From Bacteroidetes bacterium UBA1312 (lineage in GTDB: Bacteria; Bacteroidota; Bacteroidia; Chitinophagales; Chitinophagaceae), in assembly GCA_002307135.1 (NCBI GenBank), contig DBTQ01000034.1:186001-250000 (forward strand): a stretch of 64,000 nucleotides of DNA. The letters run 5' to 3'. The position numbers and the translations under genes were made by a program. Below are positions 54,809 through 63,352 of this stretch, piece by piece. The number at the start of each line of letters is the position of its first letter. Position 1 is the stretch's first letter. The notes beneath the pieces were generated by a model, which saw only the letters and a list, made by a program, of their open reading frames with translations, did not search any database and was not told where the DNA came from.

Positions 54809-55285
54809 ATGAGTAGTGTAAACTATGTTTCCAAAGAAACACTGGAAGCGATGAGGGAAGAAATAACACGTATGAAAACATCTGGAAGAGCAGAGATTGC
54901 TCGTCAGATAGCTGAAGCGAGAGAAAAAGGGGATCTTAAAGAGAATGCGGAATACGATGCAGCAAAAGAAGCGCAGGGCTTGCATGAAGCGAAATTAGCA
55001 AATTTGGAAACCTCGCTTGCAAATACACGAATACTTGATCCAAAACAAATTGACACAAGTAAAGTATCCATACTTAGTAAAGTAAAAGTTACTAATATGG
55101 TTACTAAAAAGATATTCGAATACCGGATTGTTTCTGAAAGTGAAGCAGATCTTAAACTGGGCAAGATTTCCGTAAGTTCACCTATTGGCAAAGGTTTATT
55201 AGGTAAGGCTATTGGTGAAATAGCTGAAATATCTGTACCAAATGGTGCAATACAATTTAGAGTTGAGTCTATATCAATTGATTAA
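54809..55285 (+). CDS. greA: Transcription elongation factor GreA
   Basis: Rescues backtracked RNA polymerase by stimulating transcript cleavage. A 158-residue protein with an N-terminal coiled coil that carries the acidic tip (AREKGDLKENAEYDAAKEAQ), and a C-terminal FKBP-like domain with the SPIGKGLLGKAIGE segment. The ATG at 54809 is chosen over an upstream frame that includes the previous terminator. Two bases separate it from the HIT gene. Confidence 0.96.
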   Translation: MSSVNYVSKETLEAMREEITRMKTSGRAEIARQIAEAREKGDLKENAEYDAAKEAQGLHEAKLANLETSLANTRILDPKQIDTSKVSILSKVKVTNMVTKKIFEYRIVSESEADLKLGKISVSSPIGKGLLGKAIGEIAEISVPNGAIQFRVESISID

Positions 55286-55287
55286 TA

Positions 55288-55686
55288 ATGGCAAATGTAT
55301 TTACTTTAATTGTCAATGGTGAATTACCATCCTACAAAATTGCTGAAAATGAACTTTTTTATGCTTTTTTGGATATTGAACCTTTGCGTAAAGGTCATGT
55401 ATTAATTGTACCTAAAAAAGAAGTTGATAAAGTATATGATGCTGCTGACGAATATTTAATGGGTTGGTTATTATTTGCGCAGCCAATAGCTAGAGCTATT
55501 GAAAAAGCGTTTGGTTGCAAACGTTGTGGAATTAGTTTTATTGGTTTAGAAGTGCCTTATGCACACATGCATGTAGTGCCAATAGATTCTGCTGATGATA
55601 TAAATTTTACACGAACAACAACAAGACTTTCTGAAGATGAATTGAAAGAGTGTCAAGCGCGAATTTTGGAATGCTTAATAGCTTAA
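55288..55686 (+). CDS. HIT family nucleotide hydrolase with a variant triad
   Basis: A 132-residue histidine-triad protein, probably a dinucleotide or adenosine 5'-monophosphoramidate hydrolase. The signature region reads GLEVPYAHMHVVPI; the usual HxHxHxx has a Tyr at the first His, while the nucleophilic second and the third His remain. N-terminal IVNGELPSYKIAENE is typical. Start two bases after greA stop, so probably cotranscribed. Confidence 0.88.
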   Translation: MANVFTLIVNGELPSYKIAENELFYAFLDIEPLRKGHVLIVPKKEVDKVYDAADEYLMGWLLFAQPIARAIEKAFGCKRCGISFIGLEVPYAHMHVVPIDSADDINFTRTTTRLSEDELKECQARILECLIA

Positions 55687-55717
55687 AACTCAATCTCCAA
55701 AAAAGTTTAAAAAAAAA

Positions 55718-55748
55718 TTTGAAAATTAGAAGCAACTTATTACCTTTG
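55718..55748 (+). promoter_or_regulatory. Consensus promoter of tRNA-Lys
   Basis: TTTG (55718-55721), 19-base spacer, TACCTTTG (55741-55748) followed by C. It is the best match in the window to the Bacteroidota sigma consensus and lies 26 bases before the tRNA. Confidence 0.85.
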
Positions 55749-55774
55749 CATCCCGTTCAGAAAAGAACAACGTT

Positions 55775-55847
55775 GAGATCGTAGCTCAGTTGGTAGAGCA
55801 ATACACTTTTAATGTATGGGTCTTGGGTTCGAGTCCCAACGGTCTCA
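55775..55847 (+). tRNA. tRNA-Lys (anticodon TTT)
   Basis: A 73-base cloverleaf. The acceptor pairs GAGATCG with CGGTCTC (one T-G pair); the anticodon stem is ATACA/TGTAT around the loop CTTTTAA, anticodon TTT at 55808-55810; the T arm is GGGTTCGAGTCCC. CCA is not encoded (CAC follows the discriminator A). MnmG in the same window modifies this class of tRNA at U34. Confidence 0.97.
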
Positions 55848-55851
55848 CACT

Positions 55852-55877
55852 AAAGCTCCGCAAATTTGCGGAGCTTT
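55852..55877. terminator. Terminator of tRNA-Lys
   Basis: A perfect 26-base palindrome (13-base arms) with a T-run, five bases after the tRNA. Confidence 0.92.
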
Positions 55878-55952
55878 TTATGTTTTAAATTCTCTTCATA
55901 AGGAGTAATCGGTTCTTACAATCAATTTTAGCAAAGTCAATATTAATGACTA

Positions 55953-56468
55953 TTACAACTTCAATTCGTAGTAGATCATGGGCTCAATGCTAGCATCTAG
56001 CCAGTTACGTACTTCTTGATGTGTATATTTAAATCCAAAATGCTGATTGGCATTTTTTGATGCAACATTGCTTCGTTTGTGAGCTATTATTAAACGCTTT
56101 AGATTTCGTTTCTTGGCCCATTCCAGCCTTGCCTGATACAACATTCTTGAAAGACCGATTCTTCTATAAGTTTTTTGAATGTAAGATTGGGTCATATAGG
56201 CTTCATGTGCTTTCTCTTTGTCAATAATAATTGAAGTAATACCAATCAATTCTTTATATGAATATAAGCCAAAACATGCCCCGCTAGGATTAGCGACCCG
56301 TTCTTTCCATTGTATATCAGTAAATTCTGACTCAAATACATAGCTGTTGCCAAACATACCTGGTTCGTTTTTTAATGCTTCCAATCGCATTGCTTTATAA
56401 TTCAGATATTCCTCAAGCGTAAATTGACGAATGTTGTAATCATGTTTTTTTAATGTGGACATAACCAT
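55953..56468 (-). CDS. GNAT family N-acetyltransferase
   Basis: A 171-residue acetyltransferase with QSYIQKTYRRIGLSRMLYQARLEWAKKR, trimmed here to its core RRIGLSRML, in motif A. It then has NVASKNANQHFGF, typical of the C-terminal part. It resembles RimI/ribosomal or small-molecule acetyltransferases. Convergent with tRNA-Lys. Start could be at the third residue. Substrate unknown. Confidence 0.82.
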   Translation of the reverse strand: MVMSTLKKHDYNIRQFTLEEYLNYKAMRLEALKNEPGMFGNSYVFESEFTDIQWKERVANPSGACFGLYSYKELIGITSIIIDKEKAHEAYMTQSYIQKTYRRIGLSRMLYQARLEWAKKRNLKRLIIAHKRSNVASKNANQHFGFKYTHQEVRNWLDASIEPMIYYELKL

Positions 56469-56529
56469 TACATTTTTGTGAATATCCTTCTAAATACAAG
56501 TTAGTTCAAATATTGTAAATTTAATTCCT

Positions 56530-56537
56530 TACTTTTG
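56530..56537 (+). promoter_or_regulatory. Candidate -7 element upstream of typA
   Basis: TACTTTTG, followed by C, fits TAnnTTTG; it would give a leader of about 135 bases before the typA ATG. No -33 TTTG at the usual distance. Confidence 0.45.
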
Positions 56538-56676
56538 CACAAATTTTTTATAGCCTAATTTCGTTGCTGTACCTAATCTACTAGTGTTTGTTTTTCTAGT
56601 TTTTCATGAGGCAAAATAGTGCAGCAAAACAATTCAATATTTTTTATATAAGCAACAATTAAGACAATTTCCTTTT

Positions 56677-58479
56677 ATGAATATTCGTAACATTGCCATC
56701 ATTGCTCACGTTGACCATGGCAAAACAACATTGGTGGATAAAATTATTCACGCTACACAAGTTTTCCGTGATAATCAGGAAACAGGTGAACTTATTATGG
56801 ATAGTAATGATCTTGAACGCGAACGCGGGATCACTATTCTTGCAAAAAATATTTCTGTTAACTATAAAGGCGTAAAAATTAACGTCATTGATACCCCTGG
56901 TCACGCCGATTTTGGTGGTGAAGTAGAGCGTGTGCTTAAAATGGCTGATGGTGTATTACTATTAGTAGATGCATTTGAAGGCCCAATGCCACAAACTCGT
57001 TTTGTACTCCAAAAAGCTTTGGCACTTGGACTTCGTCCAATTGTTGTTATCAACAAGGTAGATAAGCCTAATTGCCGTCCGGATGAAGTTCATGATGCCG
57101 TATTTGAGCTTTTCTTCCAATTGGATGCTACAGAGGAGCAATTAAACTTTACAACATTATACGGTTCTTCTAAACAAGGTTGGTTCAACACATCTTTAGA
57201 GCAGACGGATAACATTAATGCCGTTTTGGATACAATACTCGAAAAAGTACCAGAACCCAAAGTTGCTGAAGGGACAATTCAATTACAAATTACATCATTA
57301 GACTATTCTACTTTCTTGGGTCGTATTGCTATTGGTCGTATTGCTCGTGGTACAATCAAAGAAGGCCAAAATGTACAACTATGCCGTTTAGATGGCACTT
57401 TTACTAAAAGTAAAGTAAAAGAATTGTACACATTTGAAGGAATGGGTAAAAAGAAAGTGACACAAGTGTCTGCCGGTGATATTTGCGCTGTTGTAGGTAT
57501 CGAAGGTTTTCAAATTGGAGAGACAATTGCTGATTTCGAAAACCCGGAAGCATTGGAAGTCATTCCGATCGATGAGCCAACAATGAATATGCAATTTAGT
57601 ATCAATAATTCACCATTCTTCGGTCGTGAAGGAAAATTTGTTACTAGCCGTAATTTACGTGATCGATTGATGAAAGAATTGGAAAAAAATCTTGCACTTC
57701 GTGTACAAGATACTGAAGATGCAGATAAGTTTATGGTGTTTGGTCGCGGTATTCTGCATTTGAGTGTACTTATTGAAACAATGCGTCGTGAAGGCTTTGA
57801 GTTGACAGTAGGTCAGCCACAAGTTATTACTAAAGAAATTGATGGGAAAAAATGCGAACCTTATGAAGTATTGGTAGTAGATGTACCTTCTGATTTCTCA
57901 GGTAAAGTTATTGACCTTGTTACACAGAAGAAAGGTGAAATGCTTATTATGGAGAGCAAGGGAGAGATGCAGCATTTGGAATTCGATATTCCATCGCGTG
58001 GTCTTATCGGTTTGCGTAGCAATATGCTTACTGCTACTGCTGGAGAAGCTGTAATGGCTCACCGTTTTAACGAATATAAACCTTGGAAAGGTGTGATACC
58101 TGGTCGCAGTAACGGTGTATTATTATCCAAAAATACTGCATCTACTACTGGTTATTCAATGGATAAATTGCAAGATCGTGGTTCATTCTTTATTGATGCG
58201 GGCGAAGAAGTATATTCTGGTCAAATCATTGGTGAGCATATCAAGCCAGGTGATCTTATTGTGAATGCAACTGAACCTAAAAAATTGACGAATATGCGTG
58301 CAAGTGGTACTGATGATGCTAACCGTATTGCACCTAAAGTACAATTGACTTTGGAAGAGTGTATGGAATATATTCAACAAGATGAGTGCATTGAAGTAAC
58401 ACCACAAAACATTCGTTTGCGCAAAATAATGCTTGATGAAAATGATCGTGCAAAATATGCTAAAACAATGAAATCATAA
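56677..58479 (+). CDS. typA: Ribosome-associated GTPase TypA/BipA
   Basis: Translational GTPase acting on ribosome assembly and stress adaptation. A 600-residue protein of standard length. G motifs: AHVDHGKTTLVDK (residues about 9-21), the switch region with RERGITILAKN, DTPGHADF and NKVDKP. It has EF-G-like domains III and V and the TypA-specific C-terminal domain with RMRASGTDD-like (NMRASGTDDA). Single gene, closed by a long hairpin. Confidence 0.97.
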   Translation: MNIRNIAIIAHVDHGKTTLVDKIIHATQVFRDNQETGELIMDSNDLERERGITILAKNISVNYKGVKINVIDTPGHADFGGEVERVLKMADGVLLLVDAFEGPMPQTRFVLQKALALGLRPIVVINKVDKPNCRPDEVHDAVFELFFQLDATEEQLNFTTLYGSSKQGWFNTSLEQTDNINAVLDTILEKVPEPKVAEGTIQLQITSLDYSTFLGRIAIGRIARGTIKEGQNVQLCRLDGTFTKSKVKELYTFEGMGKKKVTQVSAGDICAVVGIEGFQIGETIADFENPEALEVIPIDEPTMNMQFSINNSPFFGREGKFVTSRNLRDRLMKELEKNLALRVQDTEDADKFMVFGRGILHLSVLIETMRREGFELTVGQPQVITKEIDGKKCEPYEVLVVDVPSDFSGKVIDLVTQKKGEMLIMESKGEMQHLEFDIPSRGLIGLRSNMLTATAGEAVMAHRFNEYKPWKGVIPGRSNGVLLSKNTASTTGYSMDKLQDRGSFFIDAGEEVYSGQIIGEHIKPGDLIVNATEPKKLTNMRASGTDDANRIAPKVQLTLEECMEYIQQDECIEVTPQNIRLRKIMLDENDRAKYAKTMKS

Positions 58480-58494
58480 TTCAGTATCATAGTT

Positions 58495-58540
58495 AAATAA
58501 TAAGGGTGAATGTTCATACGAACATTCACCCTTATTATTT
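58495..58540. terminator. Terminator of typA
   Basis: Perfect 21-base arms (58495-58515, 58520-58540), 4-base loop, T-rich end. Confidence 0.92.
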
Positions 58541-58599
58541 GGATTTAGCATTCAAACCATTGCGAAATTTATTTGCTTTGGGTCGCCAAAAAATGGTCT

Positions 58600-58650
58600 T
58601 TAATGTGAAAAAGCGTCAATACTCGAAGTATTGACGCTTTTTCACATTAA
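58600..58650. terminator. Terminator of the isc operon
   Basis: Perfect 24-base arms (58600-58623, 58627-58650) with a 3-base loop. It ends 7 bases before the iscA stop and is the longest perfect repeat in the window. Confidence 0.92.
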
Positions 58651-58657
58651 TTATTAC

Positions 58658-59002
58658 TTATACTGCAAAGCTTTCACCACAGCCGCAACTACGGCTCGCA
58701 TTGGGATTAATAAAATGAAAACCTTTACCATTAAGCCCATCTGTAAAGTCAAGAACTGTATCGCAGAGATAAAGAAAACTTTTGAGATCTGTAACTAATT
58801 TGATACCATTGTCTTCGAATACTTGGTCTTTTGGTTGTATCTCATTATCGAAATCGAGCTTGTAAGAAAGCCCTGAACACCCACCTCCAACCACACCTAC
58901 ACGCAAAAAATATTCTTCACTCAAGTTAGAATCTTTGATGAGTTGAAGCACTTTCTCTTTTGCTTTATCGCTAATGGTTATCGCACCTACTTCTGTTGCC
59001 AT
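58658..59002 (-). CDS. iscA: Iron-sulfur cluster assembly accessory protein IscA/SufA-type
   Basis: A-type carrier protein that transfers Fe-S clusters to apo-targets. A 114-residue protein with the three conserved cysteines: GGGCSGLSY (about residue 42) and the C-terminal CGCGESF. Third gene of iscS-iscU-iscA, 38 bases after iscU. ErpA is a possible alternative name; context favours the operon carrier. Confidence 0.93.
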   Translation of the reverse strand: MATEVGAITISDKAKEKVLQLIKDSNLSEEYFLRVGVVGGGCSGLSYKLDFDNEIQPKDQVFEDNGIKLVTDLKSFLYLCDTVLDFTDGLNGKGFHFINPNASRSCGCGESFAV

Positions 59003-59040
59003 AGTTTTTCTACTAAAAATCAGCTGCTTGTCAATATGTA

Positions 59041-59457
59041 TTAATGAGCGTTTTTTTCTTCTATCAATTCTGGTAAACCATTCTTTACACGGTAGTCATT
59101 AATAGCAGATTTAATAGCATCTTCTGCCAATACAGAACAGTGAATTTTTACTGGAGGTAGGTTTAATTCTTCTACAATATCCATATTGTCAATAGCAATG
59201 GCTTCATCAATAGTTTTGCCTTTTAACCATTCCGTGGCTAGTGAAGAAGAGGCAATTGCTGAACCACAACCAAATGTTTTGAATTTAGCGTCGGTGATTA
59301 ATCCGCTTGCTTCATCCACTTCTATTTGTAAACGCATTACATCGCCACACTCTGGAGCACCAACAAGACCAGTGCCTACGTTTTTGTTGTTTTTGTCTAA
59401 GGTTCCTACATTTTTAGGATTGCTATAATGATCGATAACTTTATCTGAATATGCCAT
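59041..59457 (-). CDS. iscU: Fe-S cluster scaffold protein IscU
   Basis: Scaffold on which IscS sulfur and iron form clusters. A 138-residue protein with the ligands GAPECGDVM (Cys and Asp), FGCGSAIASSS and KIHCSVLAEDA. Middle gene of the operon, 45 bases after iscS. Confidence 0.95.
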   Translation of the reverse strand: MAYSDKVIDHYSNPKNVGTLDKNNKNVGTGLVGAPECGDVMRLQIEVDEASGLITDAKFKTFGCGSAIASSSLATEWLKGKTIDEAIAIDNMDIVEELNLPPVKIHCSVLAEDAIKSAINDYRVKNGLPELIEEKNAH

Positions 59458-59502
59458 GATTTATTATTTTAATAGTGTAAATGAAGATATTAACTGATTA
59501 TT

Positions 59503-60723
59503 TTAGTGATGTGCCCATTCTATTTTGTCTAAGTCAATACCTTCTTTAAACATTTCCCAAAGAGGACTCATTTCTCTAAGTTTTAATACCGTCTCTGAAA
59601 TTGCTTTAATTGTGTAATCTATTTGTTCTTCCGTCGTAAAACGACCTAAGCCAAAACGTAATGAACTATGTGCCAAATCATCACCAAGCCCTAATGCTTT
59701 TAGTACATAAGAAGGCTCTAATGAAGCTGAAGTACATGCAGAGCCGCTAGATAAAGCAATATTTTTATTGAAGCCCATCATAAGTCCTTCTCCTTCTACA
59801 TATTTGAAAGAGATATTGGCCACATGTGGTAGGCGATGTTCAATATTTCCATTCACATAAGATTCATCTAGTTGTGTTAAGCCTGCCTCTAGCTTGTCTC
59901 GAAGTGCACTCAGACGTTTAGCTTCTGACTGCATTTCATTCATGCATAGCTCGCAAGCTTTACCCAAACCTACAATACCAGGAACATTGAGTGTACCACT
60001 ACGCATGCCGCGTTCATGACCTCCACCATCCATTTGCGCAGTTACTTTTACCCTTGGATTTTTCCTGCGAACATATAGTACTCCGACACCTTTAGGTCCG
60101 TACATTTTATGACCACTAAATGCCATTAAATCAATGCCATCAGCAATTACATCAACAGGTATTTTACCTACAGCTTGCGTCGCATCAGTGAAAAACAATA
60201 CACCATGTTTTTTGGCAATTGCAGCTATTTCTTTTATAGGTTGTATTACACCTATTTCATTATTGCCATACATTATGGTAATAAGAATAGTTTTAGGTGT
60301 AATTGCTTTTTCTAACTCAGTTAAATCTATTAAACCATCTGCTTGTACAGAAAGGTAAGTAACGGAACCACCAATTTTTTCAATATGCTTACAGGTATCT
60401 AGTACTGCTTTATGTTCGGTAGTACAAGTAATAATGTGATTACCTTTAGAAGCATACATTTCATAGACACCCTTTATCGCCAAATTATCAGCTTCGGTAG
60501 CACCAGAAGTAAGTATAATTTCTTTGGGGTCAGCATTGATTAATTTTGCAATTTGTTCGCGTGCATAATCAACAGCTTCTTCTGCTACCCAGCCAAATGA
60601 ATGGTTCCGGCTCGCAGCATTACCAAATTTTTCAACGAAATATGGCAACATGGCTTCCAAAACGCGAGGATCCATTGGCGTTGTAGCGTTATTATCCAAA
60701 TATATAGGCAAATTCAATTCCAT
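59503..60723 (-). CDS. iscS: Cysteine desulfurase IscS
   Basis: PLP enzyme that removes sulfur from cysteine and passes it to IscU. A 406-residue protein. N-terminal YLDNNATTPMDP, PLP lysine in SGHKMYGPKGVG, and the mobile catalytic loop with SGSACTSASLEP (Cys about 330). First gene of the isc operon; no iscR regulator is present. A minus-strand -7 box (TAACTTTG at 60750-60757) lies 26 bases before the ATG. Confidence 0.96.
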   Translation of the reverse strand: MELNLPIYLDNNATTPMDPRVLEAMLPYFVEKFGNAASRNHSFGWVAEEAVDYAREQIAKLINADPKEIILTSGATEADNLAIKGVYEMYASKGNHIITCTTEHKAVLDTCKHIEKIGGSVTYLSVQADGLIDLTELEKAITPKTILITIMYGNNEIGVIQPIKEIAAIAKKHGVLFFTDATQAVGKIPVDVIADGIDLMAFSGHKMYGPKGVGVLYVRRKNPRVKVTAQMDGGGHERGMRSGTLNVPGIVGLGKACELCMNEMQSEAKRLSALRDKLEAGLTQLDESYVNGNIEHRLPHVANISFKYVEGEGLMMGFNKNIALSSGSACTSASLEPSYVLKALGLGDDLAHSSLRFGLGRFTTEEQIDYTIKAISETVLKLREMSPLWEMFKEGIDLDKIEWAHH

Positions 60724-60834
60724 CTCAGTATTTCCGTTTATTTTGACAACAAAGTTAGTATTAAATATGCTACTTTAGCGATTGTAGTAGCATTCTGATA
60801 GGCTATAATACTATACTCAAAAACTATAAGTAAA

Positions 60835-61239
60835 ATGATACGCATTGAACACATTGGCATAGCAGTAAAAGATCTTAAAGACGCTATTGAAATTTATGAA
60901 CAGATGCTCAATACACCTTGTTATAAAACAGAATTAGTTGCTAGCGAAAATGTCGATACTGCTTTCTTTCGGGTTGGTGAATCGAAAATTGAATTGCTGG
61001 AAGCAACAAGTTCCGATAGCGCTATTGCTAAGTACATTGACAAAAAAGGGCAAGGTATTCATCATATAGCTTTTGAAGTAGAAAATATTGAAGCAGAAAT
61101 GAAACGTTTGGAAGCGTTGGGGTTTCAATTGTTGAATGAAAAACCTAAACAGGGAGCAGATAACAAATTGGTTTGTTTTGTACATCCCAAAACTACAAAT
61201 GGTGTGTTGATAGAACTCTGTCAGGAGATTGTACCATAA
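60835..61239 (+). CDS. mce: Methylmalonyl-CoA epimerase
   Basis: VOC-fold enzyme that interconverts (R)- and (S)-methylmalonyl-CoA, linking propionyl-CoA and succinyl-CoA. A 134-residue protein with the metal-binding IEHIGIAVKDL and GIHHIAFEVEN halves, and a C-terminal VLIELCQE glutamate. The mutase genes are not in the window. Divergent from iscS. Confidence 0.92.
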   Translation: MIRIEHIGIAVKDLKDAIEIYEQMLNTPCYKTELVASENVDTAFFRVGESKIELLEATSSDSAIAKYIDKKGQGIHHIAFEVENIEAEMKRLEALGFQLLNEKPKQGADNKLVCFVHPKTTNGVLIELCQEIVP

Positions 61240-61326
61240 AGATCAATATTTATCCACAAAATAATCTCCATTCATTTTTCTAGTTAAGTTTGGTAAAGCA
61301 TTTTTATAAAATTGCTATTAGCAATA

Positions 61327-62403
61327 ATGATTAACCAAAAAGCAAACGATCGCTATGATAAAGGACGCGCTGCGCAGTATAATCCGCAAAATCGTTTTCT
61401 TAAAGGATTGTATGTGCAAGAGTTTTCCGAAGGTATTGACGATTGGGAACAGGAAGAACGAAAAACAGAATACATATTTGATGAAAGCCGTACAATTGTC
61501 AATAAGGTAAAAAGTGAAGATGTTGGCATGCTGTTTTCGGCCAATCCATACCAAGGTTGCGAGCATGGTTGCATTTATTGTTATGCACGTAATTCACACG
61601 AATATTGGGGTTATAGTGCAGGGCTTGATTTTGAAAGCCGTATTGTGGTGAAAAAAAATGCGCCGGATTTGTTGCGCAAATTTTTTGAAAATAAAAATTG
61701 GCAACCTACGCCAATTTCGCTTTCAGGTAATACAGATTGTTACCAACCAATCGAGCGTCAAATGCAATTGACACGTAAGATGCTTGAAGTCTGTTTGGAA
61801 TACAGAAACCCGGTGAGTATTCTTAGTAAAAATGCATTAATATTACGTGATATGGATCTCCTACAGGAATTGGCAAAGCTCCGATTAGTAATGGTTTATA
61901 GTTCTATTACCTCACTTGATGAAAGTCTGAGACTTAAACTAGAACCCCGTACTGCGTCTTATCGCTTGCGTTTAAAAGTTGTAGAAACGATGTCTAAAAA
62001 TGGAATCCCTACAGGTATAATGAATGCACCGATTATTCCAGGTCTTAACGATCACCATATGCATGATGTGCTTAAAGCTGCTTCTGAGGCAGGTGCTTTA
62101 TGGGCTGGTTATACGGTGGTGAGACTGAACGGAGCTATTGGTGACATTTTTCGGGACTGGTTGTATAAAGCATACCCTGACAGAGCTGAAAAAGTTTGGA
62201 ATCTTATTGCAAGTTGTCACGAAGGAAATGTAAATGATAGCAGAACAAAGAAAAGAATGACCGGTGATGGTAAAATTGCAGAAATGATAAAAATGCAGTT
62301 TAAACTTTATTGCAAAAAATATGGATTGAATGAGACGAAGCTTGATTGGAATTTAACTTCATTTCGTAGAATGAATAACGGACAAATGTCTCTGTTTGAT
62401 TAA
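61327..62403 (+). CDS. Radical SAM protein, PA0069/SplB-like family
   Basis: A 358-residue radical SAM enzyme. The 4Fe-4S motif is CEHGCIYCYARN (CxxxxCxxC-type spacing in YQGCEHGCIYC), preceded by the NPYQG segment. It has the PA0069-like SGNTDCYQPIE and the C-terminal helical part. The ATG at 61327 is chosen over a TTG-type upstream start. The reaction is unknown; DNA repair or RNA modification have been suggested for relatives. Confidence 0.82.
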   Translation: MINQKANDRYDKGRAAQYNPQNRFLKGLYVQEFSEGIDDWEQEERKTEYIFDESRTIVNKVKSEDVGMLFSANPYQGCEHGCIYCYARNSHEYWGYSAGLDFESRIVVKKNAPDLLRKFFENKNWQPTPISLSGNTDCYQPIERQMQLTRKMLEVCLEYRNPVSILSKNALILRDMDLLQELAKLRLVMVYSSITSLDESLRLKLEPRTASYRLRLKVVETMSKNGIPTGIMNAPIIPGLNDHHMHDVLKAASEAGALWAGYTVVRLNGAIGDIFRDWLYKAYPDRAEKVWNLIASCHEGNVNDSRTKKRMTGDGKIAEMIKMQFKLYCKKYGLNETKLDWNLTSFRRMNNGQMSLFD

Positions 62404-62477
62404 TTTAGAACGGGAATGATTTTTTTTTGCTAAAAAATTATATCTTCGCCCCTTAACAATAAAAAAATATAAAAACC

Positions 62478-63188
62478 ATGAAAAAAATTTACTTGGCACT
62501 AATTATGTTGTTGGTAGGTTCAACAACGTTTGCTCAAAGAAAATGTGATTTAGCAATTTCAGGTGGTAGTACAAGTACTACTGTAACAATTGACCCCGCT
62601 GGAGGAGTTGCTACTTATTTGAATTTTGGATTTACAAACAATGGCACTGATACATTAAAAACAACAGACACTATTCATTTTGTTACTAATTTCTTTTCTG
62701 GAAGTTATTATTTAAATCCAATAAAAATTAATCCAGGTGTGACAATACATGTGTTGGATACGCTTAAATATACATCAGGTCCCGCTGATGGTAATTATAC
62801 TTTTTGCGATAGTGTTTGGTTAACAAGTGCTTCTAGCGACCCTGCTGTAGATCTAGTTATATCAAACAATAAGGTTTGTCAAACACTTCCTGTAGTGAAC
62901 AAAACTACTTCTATTGTTGAGTTGGATAAGAAGCAATCACTTACTACTTACCCAAATCCTGCAGTAAATGAGTTGTCATTTGAATTTAATTTCTTAAATA
63001 ATTCAGGTGCTACTGCTCGTATTTATGATTTAGCTGGTCGTACTGTATTGGTTAAAGAATTTGAAAAAAATTATGTTGGTAATCAAAAATTCAGCCTTGA
63101 TATTTCTTCTTTGACTACAGGAGTATATTTCCTTGAATTTGTAGTGGATGACACAAAATCAATAAGCAAATTTAATGTTCAGAAATAA
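62478..63188 (+). CDS. Small secreted protein with T9SS sorting domain
   Basis: An exported protein of 236 residues. Signal peptide MKKIYLALIMLLVGSTTFAQ. The middle (about 25-135) is an Ig-like/CARDB-type beta sandwich (LNFGFTNNGTDTLK, FTFCDSV-like). The end is a T9SS type A domain: TYPNPAVNELSFEFNF, IYDLAGRTVLV and GVYFLEFVVDD. A monocistronic gene. Function unknown. Confidence 0.75.
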   Translation: MKKIYLALIMLLVGSTTFAQRKCDLAISGGSTSTTVTIDPAGGVATYLNFGFTNNGTDTLKTTDTIHFVTNFFSGSYYLNPIKINPGVTIHVLDTLKYTSGPADGNYTFCDSVWLTSASSDPAVDLVISNNKVCQTLPVVNKTTSIVELDKKQSLTTYPNPAVNELSFEFNFLNNSGATARIYDLAGRTVLVKEFEKNYVGNQKFSLDISSLTTGVYFLEFVVDDTKSISKFNVQK

Positions 63189-63208
63189 TTTTGATACATA
63201 TCATTTTT

Positions 63209-63239
63209 AAAATATCGCCCGAATTTCGGGCGATATTTT
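63209..63239. terminator. Terminator after the small T9SS gene
   Basis: Perfect 15-base arms (63209-63223, 63225-63239) with one central base, followed by a T-run. Confidence 0.9.
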
Positions 63240-63316
63240 TTTGCGATTAACTTTCAATATAGACATTAGTATTTGCTATATTATTAAAGCAGATACTTTT
63301 TACTTTTTCAATACTA

Positions 63317-63324
63317 TACCTTTG
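63317..63324 (+). promoter_or_regulatory. Candidate -7 element of the persulfide dioxygenase-like gene
   Basis: TACCTTTG, followed by C, ends 28 bases before the ATG at 63353. A T-rich stretch rather than TTTG is at the -33 position. Confidence 0.5.
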
Positions 63325-63352
63325 CTGGAATTTTATTTTTAATATAGAACTT

